64,000 bases of DNA from Methanomassiliicoccaceae archaeon UBA71 (GCA_002504405.1 DARO01000009.1:69057-133056), one strand, 5' to 3'. Shown: positions 1 through 8,672, counted from the first letter of the stretch. Numbers and translations: made by a program. Notes: generated from the sequence alone by a model not told the origin.

Positions 1-2
1 AG

Positions 3-1436
3 ATTCAGAAGCCCAAGGCCAAGAACACCAAAGCGACCAAGAAGGCGAAGAAGGCCGAGAAGAAGGTCGAAGCTCCCAAGGAGGACGCCGACGAGGCACC
101 CAAGGAGGAGCCTGCCAAGGAGGCTCCTGCCACCGAAGCCCCCAAGGAGGCCCCCAGGCCGAAGGTCAGGACCGTCGAGCTACCAAAGAAGGGGCTGGAG
201 CAGGCCAAGGCCGCACAGGCGGCCAAAGCGGCCAAGGAAGTTCCCAAGGAGGAGCCTGCCAAGGAGGCTCCGAAAGAGGAGCCCAAGCCCCAGGTCCCCC
301 CTGCGAAATCCATGAACGACTTCATGAAGAAGCTGATGTCCTCCGAGAATGCCAACAGGGTGAAGGAGGCCCCCAAGGAGGAGCCTGCCAAGGAGGCTCC
401 GAAAGAGGAGCCCAAGCCCAAGGAGCTCCCCGAGGAGGCCGTCCCAGAGCCGGTTGAGATCCCTGAGGAGTCTCACAAGGATGAGGTTGAAGCCGAGCCC
501 TCCATTGATCAAACCGCAGAGGAGCCCGAGGACGCGGTCGCAGAGGTCGCGGAGCCCGAGTCTTCGGAAGAGATTCCTTCCGAGGAGCCCGAGGAGGCCG
601 TCCCAGAGCCGGATGAGATCCCCGAGGAGCCCGAGGACGAATCCGTCGAGACCACCGTTCCGGAGCCAACAGAGGAGGGTGCCATAACGGAAGCGGTCGG
701 TGACGATAGCACCGAGGAGTCCGTAGCGGAGGTCCCCGTGGATGAGGGCATTGAATACGAGCCCTCGCCGGCGGACGAGCCGTCCGTCGAGGAGCTCCCC
801 GAGGAGGCCGTCGCCGAAGCGCCCGAGGAGCAGCCCTCGTTCAAGATCGACGAGGAGCCCCAGCCTGATTGGACCATGGTGACTCAGGATTCGGCCGTCG
901 ATTCCGTAGACGAGGAGCAGCCCATGCCCGAGGAGGAACCAGTCTTCGAGGAGCCCGCAGAGGTGCCTGAAGAGGGACCTGCGGTCGAGGAGAGCGCGAA
1001 CGAATCCGCAGCAGTCGAGGAGGCCCCCGCCGAGGAGGCCGTCTCCGAGCCCGTACCGGAGATCGCTACCGAGATGCCTTCCGGACAATCCGAGTCCGTC
1101 TCCTCAGAGGATGAAGAGCTCGGCGAGGACCTGTACACCGACTACTCGCCGGAGGCGGTGGTCAGGAGGGCAGCTTGGAACAAGGGGCTCAGGTGCAGAC
1201 GCGGATACGGGGAGTACAATATCCCCGTGGCGTTCGTGAAGGGCAAGGTCGCCGTCTATGTGGATGACGATGAGCCAGACACCACGAACGACGCCGCCCT
1301 GACCGATGCCGGATGGACCATCCTCAGGTACAGCGCCTCGGATGTGACGGACGGCAAGGCGCAGGGGGAGGAGATCGCCGCCGCCGTGAAGGCAAACATG
1401 CGTGCGTCCAAGCCCAAAAAGAAATCCAAGAAGTGA
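3..1436 (+). CDS. Acidic repeat-rich protein with C-terminal Vsr/DUF559-like domain (5' partial)
   Basis: The frame is open to the left window edge, so the true start lies outside; 477 residues are visible. About the first 365 are low complexity: Lys/Ala/Pro/Glu at first (the unit PKEEPAKEAPKEEPKP occurs twice), then Glu/Pro/Val/Ser rich and strongly acidic. The last ~110 residues look folded: a YSPEAVVRRAAW helix, GLRCRRGYGEYNIPVAFV, KVAVYVDDDEPD, and DAGWTILRYSASDV, followed by a basic KPKKKSKK tail. This order matches the Vsr/DUF559 endonuclease-like fold (Arg-rich strand, xVxVDG strand, L..GW.VLR strand). The Asp normally found in the 'PDivf' strand appears to be replaced (IPVAFV), so nuclease activity is doubtful. 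Family assignment is inference; the repeat tract is directly visible. Confidence 0.7.
   Translation: MQKPKAKNTKATKKAKKAEKKVEAPKEDADEAPKEEPAKEAPATEAPKEAPRPKVRTVELPKKGLEQAKAAQAAKAAKEVPKEEPAKEAPKEEPKPQVPPAKSMNDFMKKLMSSENANRVKEAPKEEPAKEAPKEEPKPKELPEEAVPEPVEIPEESHKDEVEAEPSIDQTAEEPEDAVAEVAEPESSEEIPSEEPEEAVPEPDEIPEEPEDESVETTVPEPTEEGAITEAVGDDSTEESVAEVPVDEGIEYEPSPADEPSVEELPEEAVAEAPEEQPSFKIDEEPQPDWTMVTQDSAVDSVDEEQPMPEEEPVFEEPAEVPEEGPAVEESANESAAVEEAPAEEAVSEPVPEIATEMPSGQSESVSSEDEELGEDLYTDYSPEAVVRRAAWNKGLRCRRGYGEYNIPVAFVKGKVAVYVDDDEPDTTNDAALTDAGWTILRYSASDVTDGKAQGEEIAAAVKANMRASKPKKKSKK
243..419 (+). repeat. 48-bp perfect in-frame direct repeat in the acidic protein
   Basis: A 48-base stretch at 243-290 recurs exactly at 372-419, both in frame, encoding PKEEPAKEAPKEEPKP. 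The first 29 bases occur once more at 99-127. Identity at the DNA level, not only in protein, suggests recent duplication or slippage. Confidence 0.85.
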
Positions 1437-1446
1437 TTCACCAAAC

Positions 1447-1465
1447 GACGGGGCATCGCCCCGTC
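1447..1465 (+). terminator. Hairpin downstream of the acidic-repeat gene
   Basis: Perfect inverted repeat GACGGGGC / GCCCCGTC with a three-base loop, 11 bases after the stop codon and followed by a pyrimidine-rich stretch. Likely a transcript 3' end. Confidence 0.55.
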
Positions 1466-1496
1466 ACTTACCCTTCTATAACTGCGCGCGCTAGTG

Positions 1497-1504
1497 TTTT
1501 ATAC
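1497..1504 (+). promoter_or_regulatory. TATA box for tfs-pcn
   Basis: TTTTATAC lies about 38 bases before the tfs start codon, in a 100-bp gap after a hairpin. A start of transcription near 1525 would give a ~15-base leader containing GAGGCTGAT as ribosome binding site. Confidence 0.5.
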
Positions 1505-1539
1505 GGACATACAATCCCCTCCGACAAGAGGCTGATAGA

Positions 1540-1839
1540 ATGTTCTGTCCATCATGCGGATCGATGATGTTCCCGAAGGAGGGGAAGTACGTTTGCAATT
1601 CCTGCGGAGCATCCAAGGATATCGGAGGCAAGGCAGAGGTCATCGTGACCGACTCCAAGGACAAGATGATGAAGGTCATCGAGGAGGATGTCGCAACCCT
1701 GCCGAAGACACGCATACCGTGCCCCGAGTGCGGGCACACCGAGGCGTTCTTCGTCATCAGACAGACCCGTGCTGCGGATGAGCCCGAGACCAGGATCTAC
1801 CGTTGCTGCAAGTGCAACTACTCCTGGAGGGAGTTCTGA
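1540..1839 (+). CDS. tfs: Transcription factor S (TFIIS/RPB9-like)
   Basis: 99 residues, the usual size for archaeal TFS. It binds RNA polymerase and stimulates cleavage of backtracked transcripts. The N-terminal zinc ribbon uses CPSC (residues 3-6) and CNSC (19-22); the C-terminal ribbon uses CPEC and the final CCKC. The tip motif RAADEPETR carries the acidic Asp-Glu pair (residues 80-81) that reaches into the polymerase active site in TFIIS-type factors, so it should be cleavage-competent rather than a plain RPB9 subunit. The stop codon overlaps the PCNA start by one base (TGATG), implying co-transcription of tfs and pcn. Confidence 0.95.
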   Translation: MFCPSCGSMMFPKEGKYVCNSCGASKDIGGKAEVIVTDSKDKMMKVIEEDVATLPKTRIPCPECGHTEAFFVIRQTRAADEPETRIYRCCKCNYSWREF

Positions 1840-2582
1840 TGTTCAGCGCTGAGCTGAAGTCCGACACACTCAAAGGACTCGTCAACATCATCTCCACACT
1901 CATCGATGAGGTAAAATTCACAATCACGCCCGATGGCATGACTCTCAAGGCGGTCGATGCCGCCCATGTCGCCATGATCGAGATGGAGATCGACAAGGGG
2001 GCCTTCGAGAACTACACCGCCCAGGACAGTGAGATCGGACTGGACCTCGACAAGGTGAAAGACGTACTCAAGCTCGCATCCTCCGGCAATCCCATCAGGA
2101 TGGAGCAGGACGAGACGCACGGCAGGCTCGTGTTCAAGGTAGGCAACATCACCAGGACCATGCACCTCGTCGACACCAGTTCCATGAGCGACCCGAAGGT
2201 GCCCAACCTGGATCTCGCCGCCAAGATCAGCCTCATGGTGGACGAGCTTCAGAAAGGGATACGCGCCGCGGAGTCCATATCCGATCACATAACCCTCCGC
2301 GCCGGCGACGGGTACTTCGAGCTCTCGTGCGAGGGCGATACGGACTCCGTGAACCTTCGCCTCGAGGGCGAGTCAGCCAAGGTCTCGTTCGACGGTGAGC
2401 CCCACGAGGTGAGCAGCATGTTCCCTCTGGACTACTTCTCCAACATCACCAAGGCCATCCCCGCCTCGACGGTCGTAACCGTCGAGCTCGACAGGGACTA
2501 CCCGGTGAAGCTGGTGTTCGCGCTCGCAGACGGACACGCCAGGGTCAGATACCTCCTGGCTCCCAGGATAGAGAGCGAGTGA
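1839..2582 (+). CDS. pcn: DNA polymerase sliding clamp (PCNA)
   Basis: 247 residues, standard length for an archaeal PCNA, which forms a ring around DNA and tethers polymerases, ligase, FEN1 and RFC-loaded partners. Recognised by the N-terminal MFSAELKSDTLKGLV segment, the DGMTLKAVDAAHVAMIEMEI strand set, and the C-terminal VKLVFALADGHARVRYLLAPRIE, which forms part of the partner-binding surface. An in-frame GTG-type upstream start exists at 1803, but it would lie inside tfs; the ATG at 1839, overlapping the tfs stop, gives the family N-terminus. Confidence 0.95.
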   Translation: MFSAELKSDTLKGLVNIISTLIDEVKFTITPDGMTLKAVDAAHVAMIEMEIDKGAFENYTAQDSEIGLDLDKVKDVLKLASSGNPIRMEQDETHGRLVFKVGNITRTMHLVDTSSMSDPKVPNLDLAAKISLMVDELQKGIRAAESISDHITLRAGDGYFELSCEGDTDSVNLRLEGESAKVSFDGEPHEVSSMFPLDYFSNITKAIPASTVVTVELDRDYPVKLVFALADGHARVRYLLAPRIESE

Positions 2583-2583
2583 C

Positions 2584-3414
2584 ATGAGGGACATCAGCGT
2601 GGCGGAGCTGGAGGCGATCGCCAACCGCCTAAGGATACATGTCATCGAGATGACGACCGCCGCCGGTTCCGGCCATCCGGGCGGGTCGCTGTCCGCGGCC
2701 GATCTGATGGCCGTGCTGTTCTTCCGTAACATGAACCACGATCCGTCCAATCCGCAGTGGGAGGACAGGGACAGGTTCGTCCTCTCCAAGGGGCACGTCG
2801 CTCCGGTTCTCTACGCCGCTCTCGCGGAGTCGGGATACTTCCCCGTAGAGGACCTCCTGACGCTGAGGAAAATGGGATCCAGGCTACAGGGCCACCCGGT
2901 CCGCGGGAAGGTCCCCGGGGTGGAGATGTCCACCGGTTCCCTGGGCCAGGGGCTCAGCATGTCATGCGGCATCGCCCTCGCAGGGAAGATGGACGGCAAG
3001 GACTACAAGACTTACTGCCTTCTCGGCGACGGGGAGCTCCAGAGCGGCCAGAACTGGGAGGCCGCCATGTTCGCCGGCCAGTACCAGCTCGGCAATCTCA
3101 TCGCCATCGTCGACAGGAACCATCTCCAGATCACCGGCAACACCGAGGATGCGGTCGGGCTCGACCCCCTGCCCGAGAAGTGGAGGGCGTTCAAGTGGAA
3201 CGTCATAGTCGCGAAGGGCCACAGCATCAGGCAGCTGATGGAGGCGCTCGACAAGGCAGCCGAGGCGCATTCCAGGCCGACCGTCATCATCATGAACACA
3301 ATCAAGGGACAGGGCGTGTCGTTCATGGAGAACAACGCCGGGTTCCACGGCAAGGCCTGCAACAAGGAGGAGTTCGAGCAGGCCATGAGAGAGCTCAAGG
3401 GGGTTTCCGAATGA
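2584..3414 (+). CDS. Transketolase, N-terminal (thiamine-diphosphate-binding) subunit
   Basis: 276 residues, the separate N-terminal half of transketolase typical of archaea. It binds the pyrophosphate and Mg2+ of thiamine diphosphate. Visible motifs: GHPGGSLSAADL (residues ~29-40), KGHVAP, GSLGQGL, and the metal-binding GDGELQSGQNWEA. The partner subunit follows with a 4-base ATGA overlap, so the two halves are translationally coupled and form one enzyme of the non-oxidative pentose phosphate pathway. Confidence 0.94.
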   Translation: MRDISVAELEAIANRLRIHVIEMTTAAGSGHPGGSLSAADLMAVLFFRNMNHDPSNPQWEDRDRFVLSKGHVAPVLYAALAESGYFPVEDLLTLRKMGSRLQGHPVRGKVPGVEMSTGSLGQGLSMSCGIALAGKMDGKDYKTYCLLGDGELQSGQNWEAAMFAGQYQLGNLIAIVDRNHLQITGNTEDAVGLDPLPEKWRAFKWNVIVAKGHSIRQLMEALDKAAEAHSRPTVIIMNTIKGQGVSFMENNAGFHGKACNKEEFEQAMRELKGVSE

Positions 3415-4352
3415 GCGAGAAGCTGGCGCAGCGCAACTACTACGGAAAGGCATTGGCCGAGCTGGCGTCCGAGAGGGACGATGTCGTCGTACTCGATGCG
3501 GACCTAGCAGGGTCCACCAAGACTTCCGATTTCCAGAAGGTGTGCCCCGAGAGGTTCGTAGAGGTCGGCATAGCCGAGCAGAACATGATCGGAATAGCGG
3601 CGGGGCTAGCGGCCTCGGGCAAGGTGGCCTTCGCGTCCACGTTCGGTGTGTTCGCAACTGGAAGGTGCTGGGAGCAGATCAGGCTCGCCGTCGCGTACCC
3701 CAGGCTCAACGTAAAGGTCGTCGCCACCCACTGCGGGATCAGCGTGGGGGAGGACGGCGCATCGCACCAGGCACTGGAGGATATGGCGGTCATGAGGGCC
3801 CTTCCCAACATGACCGTCATCTCCCCTGCCGATGCATACGAGGCATACTCCGCAACGAAGGCCATCGCCGATTACGACGGTCCGGTCTACATGAGGATGG
3901 GCCGTGCCGAGTTCCCGACGGTCACGGAGCAGGGGGCCCCTTTCACCATAGGCAAGGCGACGGTTCTGAGGGAAGGTTCCGACGTCACGCTCGTCGGGTG
4001 TGGCCAGATGGTGTCCTTCTGCCTGGAGGCCGCAGACATGCTCTCGTCAGAGGGCGTGTCCGCGGAGGTCGTCAACATGTCCACAATCAAGCCTCTCGAC
4101 ACGGAGACCCTGCTGGCATCCGTGTCCAAGACCGGTTGCTGCGTCACCGCGGAGGAGCACAGCATCATCGGAGGACTCGGCTCCGCCGTCGCGGAGGCCC
4201 TGTCCGAGAGCCTGTGCGCCCCGCTCGAGAGGATCGGAACCAGGGACACCTTCGGGGAGTCCGGGAAGCCGGACGAGCTCATGGAGAAGTACGGGCTCAC
4301 ATCCGCAGACATAGCCGAGGCGGCAAGAAAATCCATTTCGAGGAGGAGTTGA
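3411..4352 (+). CDS. Transketolase, C-terminal (pyrimidine-binding) subunit
   Basis: 313 residues from the ATG at 3411, which overlaps the N-terminal subunit stop (ATGA). Motifs include VVLDADLAGSTKTSDFQ near the start, RFVEVGIAEQNMIGIAAGLA (catalytic Glu of the Pyr domain), and ATHCGISVGEDGASHQALED. The long open frame upstream (from 2757) is out-of-frame shadow of the N-terminal subunit. Together the subunits transfer two-carbon ketol units between sugar phosphates; a transaldolase gene follows immediately. Confidence 0.94.
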   Translation: MSEKLAQRNYYGKALAELASERDDVVVLDADLAGSTKTSDFQKVCPERFVEVGIAEQNMIGIAAGLAASGKVAFASTFGVFATGRCWEQIRLAVAYPRLNVKVVATHCGISVGEDGASHQALEDMAVMRALPNMTVISPADAYEAYSATKAIADYDGPVYMRMGRAEFPTVTEQGAPFTIGKATVLREGSDVTLVGCGQMVSFCLEAADMLSSEGVSAEVVNMSTIKPLDTETLLASVSKTGCCVTAEEHSIIGGLGSAVAEALSESLCAPLERIGTRDTFGESGKPDELMEKYGLTSADIAEAARKSISRRS

Positions 4353-4353
4353 G

Positions 4354-5001
4354 ATGAAGATATTCATAGACACAGCGAACCTGGACATGATTAAGGAGAT
4401 CAACAGCTGGGGGATCCTTGACGGGGTCACCACCAACCCCAGCCTCATCGCCAAGGAGGGCGTAGACGTAAGGACCCGTGTGAGGGAGATCGCAGAGGTC
4501 GTCGACGGGCCCATCTCCGCCGAGGCGATGTCCATGACTGCCGAGGAGATGGTAAAGGAGGGTCGCGAACTCGCCGCCATCCATCCCAACATCAACGTCA
4601 AGCTCCCAATGTGCGTGGAGACCCTGAAGGCCACCAAGATCCTGTCCTCGGAGGGCATCAAGGTGAACGTCACCCTGATCTTCTCCCCTCTGCAGGCGCT
4701 GCTCGCAGCCAAGGCCGGAGCCGCGTTCGTGTCCCCGTTCGTCGGGCGCCTCGACGACATCGGCCAGTTCGGCTCCGACCTCGTCGCGCAGATAATGACG
4801 ATCTTCGCCAACTACGGTTTCGCCACTGAGGTGATAGCAGCTTCCATCCGCGGGCCCGCGCACGTGCTGCAGGCTGCTCTGGACGGCTGCGACATCGCGA
4901 CCATACCCTACGACACCCTCAAGCTGATGGTCAAGCATCCCAAGACCGACGAGGGCATAGCCAAGTTCATCGCGGACTACGAGAAGTCCAAGAAGAGCTG
5001 A
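4354..5001 (+). CDS. tal: Transaldolase-family protein (TalC/fructose-6-phosphate aldolase type)
   Basis: 215 residues, the small class of transaldolase. Begins MKIFIDTANLDMIKEI and carries GVTTNPSLIAKEG, the Schiff-base lysine strand NINVKLPM (about residue 84), NVTLIFSPLQALLAAKAGA and SPFVGRLDDIG. It starts one base after the transketolase stop, so the three genes form a non-oxidative pentose phosphate module supplying pentoses and erythrose 4-phosphate. Sequence alone does not separate true transaldolase from fructose-6-phosphate aldolase activity. Confidence 0.9.
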   Translation: MKIFIDTANLDMIKEINSWGILDGVTTNPSLIAKEGVDVRTRVREIAEVVDGPISAEAMSMTAEEMVKEGRELAAIHPNINVKLPMCVETLKATKILSSEGIKVNVTLIFSPLQALLAAKAGAAFVSPFVGRLDDIGQFGSDLVAQIMTIFANYGFATEVIAASIRGPAHVLQAALDGCDIATIPYDTLKLMVKHPKTDEGIAKFIADYEKSKKS

Positions 5002-5005
5002 GCCG

Positions 5006-6145
5006 ATGCACGACGCCGTTGTCGTCGGCGGGGGGCCAGCGGGAAGCCGCGCCGCCGCCCTGCTGGCACGCGACCTCGATGTCCTGGTGCTGGAGGAGCA
5101 TCCCGTCTCCGGGACGCCCCTTCAGTGCGCGGGGCTGGTCACAGGCGAAGTCATCAACCTGTCCGGCGTCAGGCCGGAAATCCTTTCAACACTGCACGGT
5201 GCGGAGGTCTTCTTCCCGGACGGGAGCTCCGTCACCGTGCGCTCAGATTCCCCCAAGGCCTACTCGATAGACAGGGCGGCCCTCGACGCAGCCATGGCGG
5301 AGGCGGCCATGGACGCCGGCGCCGTCTTCTCGTACGGCGAGAGGTGCACTGGATGCACGTGCAGGGATTCCGCAAAGGTGTCCACATCCAAGGGGGAGCA
5401 CAGCGCGAGGATCGTCATAGGGGCGGACGGCGCCAGGTCCGTGGTGGGAAGGTCCCTGTTGGGCGGCGCGCCTCACGAGACGATCCGCGGGATACAGGCG
5501 GAGATCAACCGCAGGATGGAGCACCAGGACAGGTTCGTCGTCAGGTTCGGTTCCGATATTGCGCCCGGATTCTTCGCATGGGAGATACCATGCGGAGACA
5601 CCACCCGTGTCGGCCTATGCTCGACATGGTCGGCGGGCCCGCCGATGCAGTACCTCAGGCGCCTCCTGTCCAGGATAGGGGCCGAGGACAGGGTCCTTAG
5701 CTTACAGAACGGAATAATACCATTAGGCGGGAGGGATGCCATAGTGGGCGATCGCTGCGCGCTCGTAGGAGACGCCGCGGTCCAGGTGAAGCCCGTCTCG
5801 GGCGGCGGGCTGTTCCCGGGATTGACAGCCGCAGGGATACTCGCGGACACCGTGAGGGAAGCGATGGCGGAGGGGGATCTCTCGGGGAAGAGGCTACGCG
5901 GTTATTCCCGCGGATGCTGCCGGGCGTTCGGGAAGGAGCTCAAGAGGGGCTACGCGCTCAGGAAGATGCTCCTCCGCATGGACGATTCGGACCTCAACCG
6001 TGCGGGCAGGTACGCCCGCCGCGAGGACGTCCGCTCGATACTCGACGGATTGGACATAGACCATCCCTCGGAAGTTACCAGGCAGCTCATCAGGCATCCC
6101 GTGGCGGCCATCTCCGCTCTGCCCCTCCTGAGGTGCATCCTTTGA
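5006..6145 (+). CDS. Geranylgeranyl reductase family FAD-dependent oxidoreductase
   Basis: 379 residues. The N-terminus has the Rossmann FAD motif VVGGGPAGSRAA, followed by GTPLQCAGLVTGE, the second FAD motif IVIGADGARSVVG (~residue 145), and GDAAVQVKPVSGGG (~residue 260), all typical of geranylgeranyl-reductase-type flavoproteins. These saturate isoprenoid chains of archaeal lipids or related polyprenyl groups. A second, more canonical member lies at 44505-45596, so this paralogue may act on a different prenyl substrate. Its stop overlaps a TTG start of the following methyltransferase. Confidence 0.85.
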   Translation: MHDAVVVGGGPAGSRAAALLARDLDVLVLEEHPVSGTPLQCAGLVTGEVINLSGVRPEILSTLHGAEVFFPDGSSVTVRSDSPKAYSIDRAALDAAMAEAAMDAGAVFSYGERCTGCTCRDSAKVSTSKGEHSARIVIGADGARSVVGRSLLGGAPHETIRGIQAEINRRMEHQDRFVVRFGSDIAPGFFAWEIPCGDTTRVGLCSTWSAGPPMQYLRRLLSRIGAEDRVLSLQNGIIPLGGRDAIVGDRCALVGDAAVQVKPVSGGGLFPGLTAAGILADTVREAMAEGDLSGKRLRGYSRGCCRAFGKELKRGYALRKMLLRMDDSDLNRAGRYARREDVRSILDGLDIDHPSEVTRQLIRHPVAAISALPLLRCIL

Positions 6146-7179
6146 AGCGCGTGGTCTTCGCGAAGATCCCATCAGGAACCGCCGGCCCCGTCATCAAGGA
6201 GATCATGGGCAGCGGCAAGGTGGACCTCCACGCCAAGATATCCAAGGATGCCGAATACAGGTATGTGCCGATACTTCCGGAGTACGTCGACGAACTGTCC
6301 GCGAGGTTCGAGATGGTCGAAGGGGATGCCCATACCCTCGATCGCAGGTCCCCGCAGGAAAGGATCCGCGAGAGATTGTCGGGGCACCCGGAGCTCCTGT
6401 CCCAGCTCCCGGACAAGTGGGAGTATGTGGGGGACATCGTGATTTTGAAGATGGACCCGGGATGCTACGATCAGAAAGAGATCATCGGGCGGGTGTACGC
6501 CGAGGTCCTGGGGGCCAAGACCGTGTGCGCGGACATCCGCGGCGTGTCGGGGGAGTTCCGCAGGCCAAGCATGGAGGTCATCTATGGAACGGACACGGAA
6601 TCCGTACGTCTGGAGAACGGCATCAGGTACGGTTTCGATGTGACCAAGGTCATGTTCGCCTCCGGGAACACGGATGAGCGCATGCGCATGCGCAATCTGG
6701 ACTGTGCCGGTGAGACCGTCGTGGACATGTTCGCAGGCATCGGCTACTTCACGCTCCCCCTGGCCAAATTCTCCGGTGCGAGGAGGGTGTTCGCATGCGA
6801 GAAGAACCCTGAGTCGTACCAGTTCCTTGTCCGCAACGTCCGCGACAACGACGTGTCCGATGTTGTGATCCCCGTGCTAGCCGACAACAGGGACCTGCTA
6901 GGCAGGGCGTTCGCCGACAGGATACTGATGGGCTATGTTCAGACGACCTCGGACTTCCTTCCCGCGGCGATGAGGATGATCAAGCCCGGAGGAATCATCC
7001 ACTACCATGATACGTTCTACATCAGCGAGTACCGCGAGCGCATCGATTCCGTGTTCTCGGCCAACTGCGAGGACTACGAGGTCCTGGGAATCCGCGAGGT
7101 GAAGTCCTTCGCCCCGTCCGTCTCCCATTACGTCGCCGATGTTCGCGTCAGACCTTCTCGTTCGCGCTGCTCGCCGTGA
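6142..7179 (+). CDS. TYW2/Trm5-family tRNA methyltransferase-like protein
   Basis: 345 residues if translation starts at the TTG at 6142 overlapping the previous stop; the family N-terminus KRVVFAKIPSG begins right there and no ATG is available. The N-terminal region resembles the D1 domain of Trm5/TYW2. The C-terminal Rossmann domain has VDMFAGIGYFTLPLAKF (SAM motif I), FACEKNPESYQFLVRN, then DRILMGYVQ in place of the NLP motif of Trm5. The MGY form is typical of TYW2/Taw2, which transfers the aminocarboxypropyl group of SAM during wybutosine-type modification of guanosine 37 of tRNA-Phe. The end overlaps the convergent gene by 32 bases. Confidence 0.85.
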   Translation: MKRVVFAKIPSGTAGPVIKEIMGSGKVDLHAKISKDAEYRYVPILPEYVDELSARFEMVEGDAHTLDRRSPQERIRERLSGHPELLSQLPDKWEYVGDIVILKMDPGCYDQKEIIGRVYAEVLGAKTVCADIRGVSGEFRRPSMEVIYGTDTESVRLENGIRYGFDVTKVMFASGNTDERMRMRNLDCAGETVVDMFAGIGYFTLPLAKFSGARRVFACEKNPESYQFLVRNVRDNDVSDVVIPVLADNRDLLGRAFADRILMGYVQTTSDFLPAAMRMIKPGGIIHYHDTFYISEYRERIDSVFSANCEDYEVLGIREVKSFAPSVSHYVADVRVRPSRSRCSP

Positions 7180-8650
7180 GCAGGGTGTTCATAGCATCGC
7201 GGTACTTGTCTCCCTGCGCCTCGATGACGTTCCTTGCGAAGGGGACAAGGTACTCGGCGAAGTCCTTCTCGTCCGCGGACAGTTTAACCGGTGCGTCCAT
7301 GCCAGCAGCCATGGCGAAAGCCGCGGCAACGACCCTGTGCTTCCCGTCCTTGAGAGGGGTCTTCGAGATCGTGTCCAGGATCATGTTCCCTCCTCCGACC
7401 TTAGCTGCCTTGGCGAGCTTGTCGGCGAGGGAGGTTATCGGGCCCGGCTTCTTGAATTCGGGCAGCGACGCGACCACATCAGCGGAGACGAATATGCTGT
7501 ACGCTGACGACAGCACAGTCATGGGCTGGCTCTTCGACATGTCTCCCATTGCGTCCGCGGTCTTGCGGTCGGTATGGGCGGCTATGAGGTCCTTCCAGTC
7601 CGTTTCCCAGAGCACGGTATAGGCTTCGGAAAGCTTGTTGGTCTTCAGCACCACGGCCCTGGAGTTCTCCGACAGGAACCTCTTCAGCGATTCGCGCTCC
7701 CTTTCCTCGCCAGCGAGGTCGGCGATGAACGCGTCCAGATCGGACCCGTAGTTCCTGGTGCCGATGATGTATGTGGCTTTGTCCCCTCCCTTGAGGCTCC
7801 CGAGCCTGGACCTCTTGACGGAGGAGATCAGGGCGGCGTCGGTCACCTTGCCGATCATGTACTCCTTGAGCCTGTCGCCGGTTATGGGCTCCAGGTCGCT
7901 CTCCCCCGCGGAGTGGTACTTGTGTCTAACCGAGACCGTTATGTCGTCCATTGGATCCACGGCGGCCAGTCTCGAGACGATGTACATCAGGGTGCTGACG
8001 TCCTTGGCGCATCCGTCGCATATTCTGATCGTCTCATCCAGGGATTTGACATGTATCTCGAGCATCGCGGATGTCTCGTGTCCGCAGGAAAGCCCGTCAT
8101 CAGGGAACTCATAGGGCGTCTCCCAGAACGTATCGTACAGATAGTCCTCGGGCATGTTGGGCACGTCCGAGCACACAAGATCCTCCCCGAATGAGTAGAG
8201 GTGCAGCTTGTTCTTCTTGACGATGCCGTTGTAGAGGAGCAGCCTCTTGCGTGGATCGTCGTAATACTGGCATCCTATGAGGTACGGGGCGCCGACAGTC
8301 CCGCGAACCGCATAGGAGACCTTCTCGCCGCCCAGCATTCCGCTGGCGAGCAGGGGGATCGAACCCTCTGCGGCGAGGGAAACCGTTCCCGCGTAAGCGC
8401 GGACGACGTCGTCTCCCCCGAGCCTCGATGCCTCCTTGATCAGGGCGTCCTTGTTGAGCTTGATCTTCTGCAGAGAGTCGATGCTTTTGAACGTCTTGTC
8501 AAACGCGCATTTCCTGCAGTTTCCGGCGCATTGCGGTCTGAGGATACCGGGATTATCGGCGAGAGTCCTGGAACGATCCAATAGATCGTCCTCCAGCCTC
8601 TTGGAAGAATGCTTTACCCCTCTCATTCTCAGACGTTTCTTGCCGGCCAT
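7148..8650 (-). CDS. Uncharacterised Cys-motif protein, 500 aa
   Basis: I do not recognise this family. It is soluble (no clear membrane segment) with a basic N-terminus. Two Cys groups are visible: CAGNCRKC at residues ~42-49 (CX3CX2C) and a CGHE...CDGC pair around residues 190-225, together suggesting a metal site. The CX3CX2C spacing is that of radical SAM enzymes, but nothing after it resembles that fold. The C-terminal half is Lys/Ala-rich and helical. It is monocistronic, read from a TATA element (8673-8684) about 28 bases before its ATG, and overlaps the convergent methyltransferase gene by 32 bases. Confidence 0.75.
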   Translation of the reverse strand: MAGKKRLRMRGVKHSSKRLEDDLLDRSRTLADNPGILRPQCAGNCRKCAFDKTFKSIDSLQKIKLNKDALIKEASRLGGDDVVRAYAGTVSLAAEGSIPLLASGMLGGEKVSYAVRGTVGAPYLIGCQYYDDPRKRLLLYNGIVKKNKLHLYSFGEDLVCSDVPNMPEDYLYDTFWETPYEFPDDGLSCGHETSAMLEIHVKSLDETIRICDGCAKDVSTLMYIVSRLAAVDPMDDITVSVRHKYHSAGESDLEPITGDRLKEYMIGKVTDAALISSVKRSRLGSLKGGDKATYIIGTRNYGSDLDAFIADLAGEERERESLKRFLSENSRAVVLKTNKLSEAYTVLWETDWKDLIAAHTDRKTADAMGDMSKSQPMTVLSSAYSIFVSADVVASLPEFKKPGPITSLADKLAKAAKVGGGNMILDTISKTPLKDGKHRVVAAAFAMAAGMDAPVKLSADEKDFAEYLVPFARNVIEAQGDKYRDAMNTLLTASSANEKV

Positions 8651-8672
8651 GGATTCCAGATAGTCAAACGCT

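Noticed and set aside
243..419. CRISPR-like spacing of the 48-bp repeats
   Set aside because: Repeats are in frame in a coding sequence, too few, and not separated by unique equal-sized spacers.
180..1088. Long minus-strand open frames opposite the acidic protein
   Set aside because: Leu/Gly/Arg-rich shadow of a Glu/Pro-rich gene; codon bias of the plus frame explains it.
7148..8650. Radical SAM enzyme
   Set aside because: CX3CX2C is present, but the GGE, ribose and barrel motifs are not seen.
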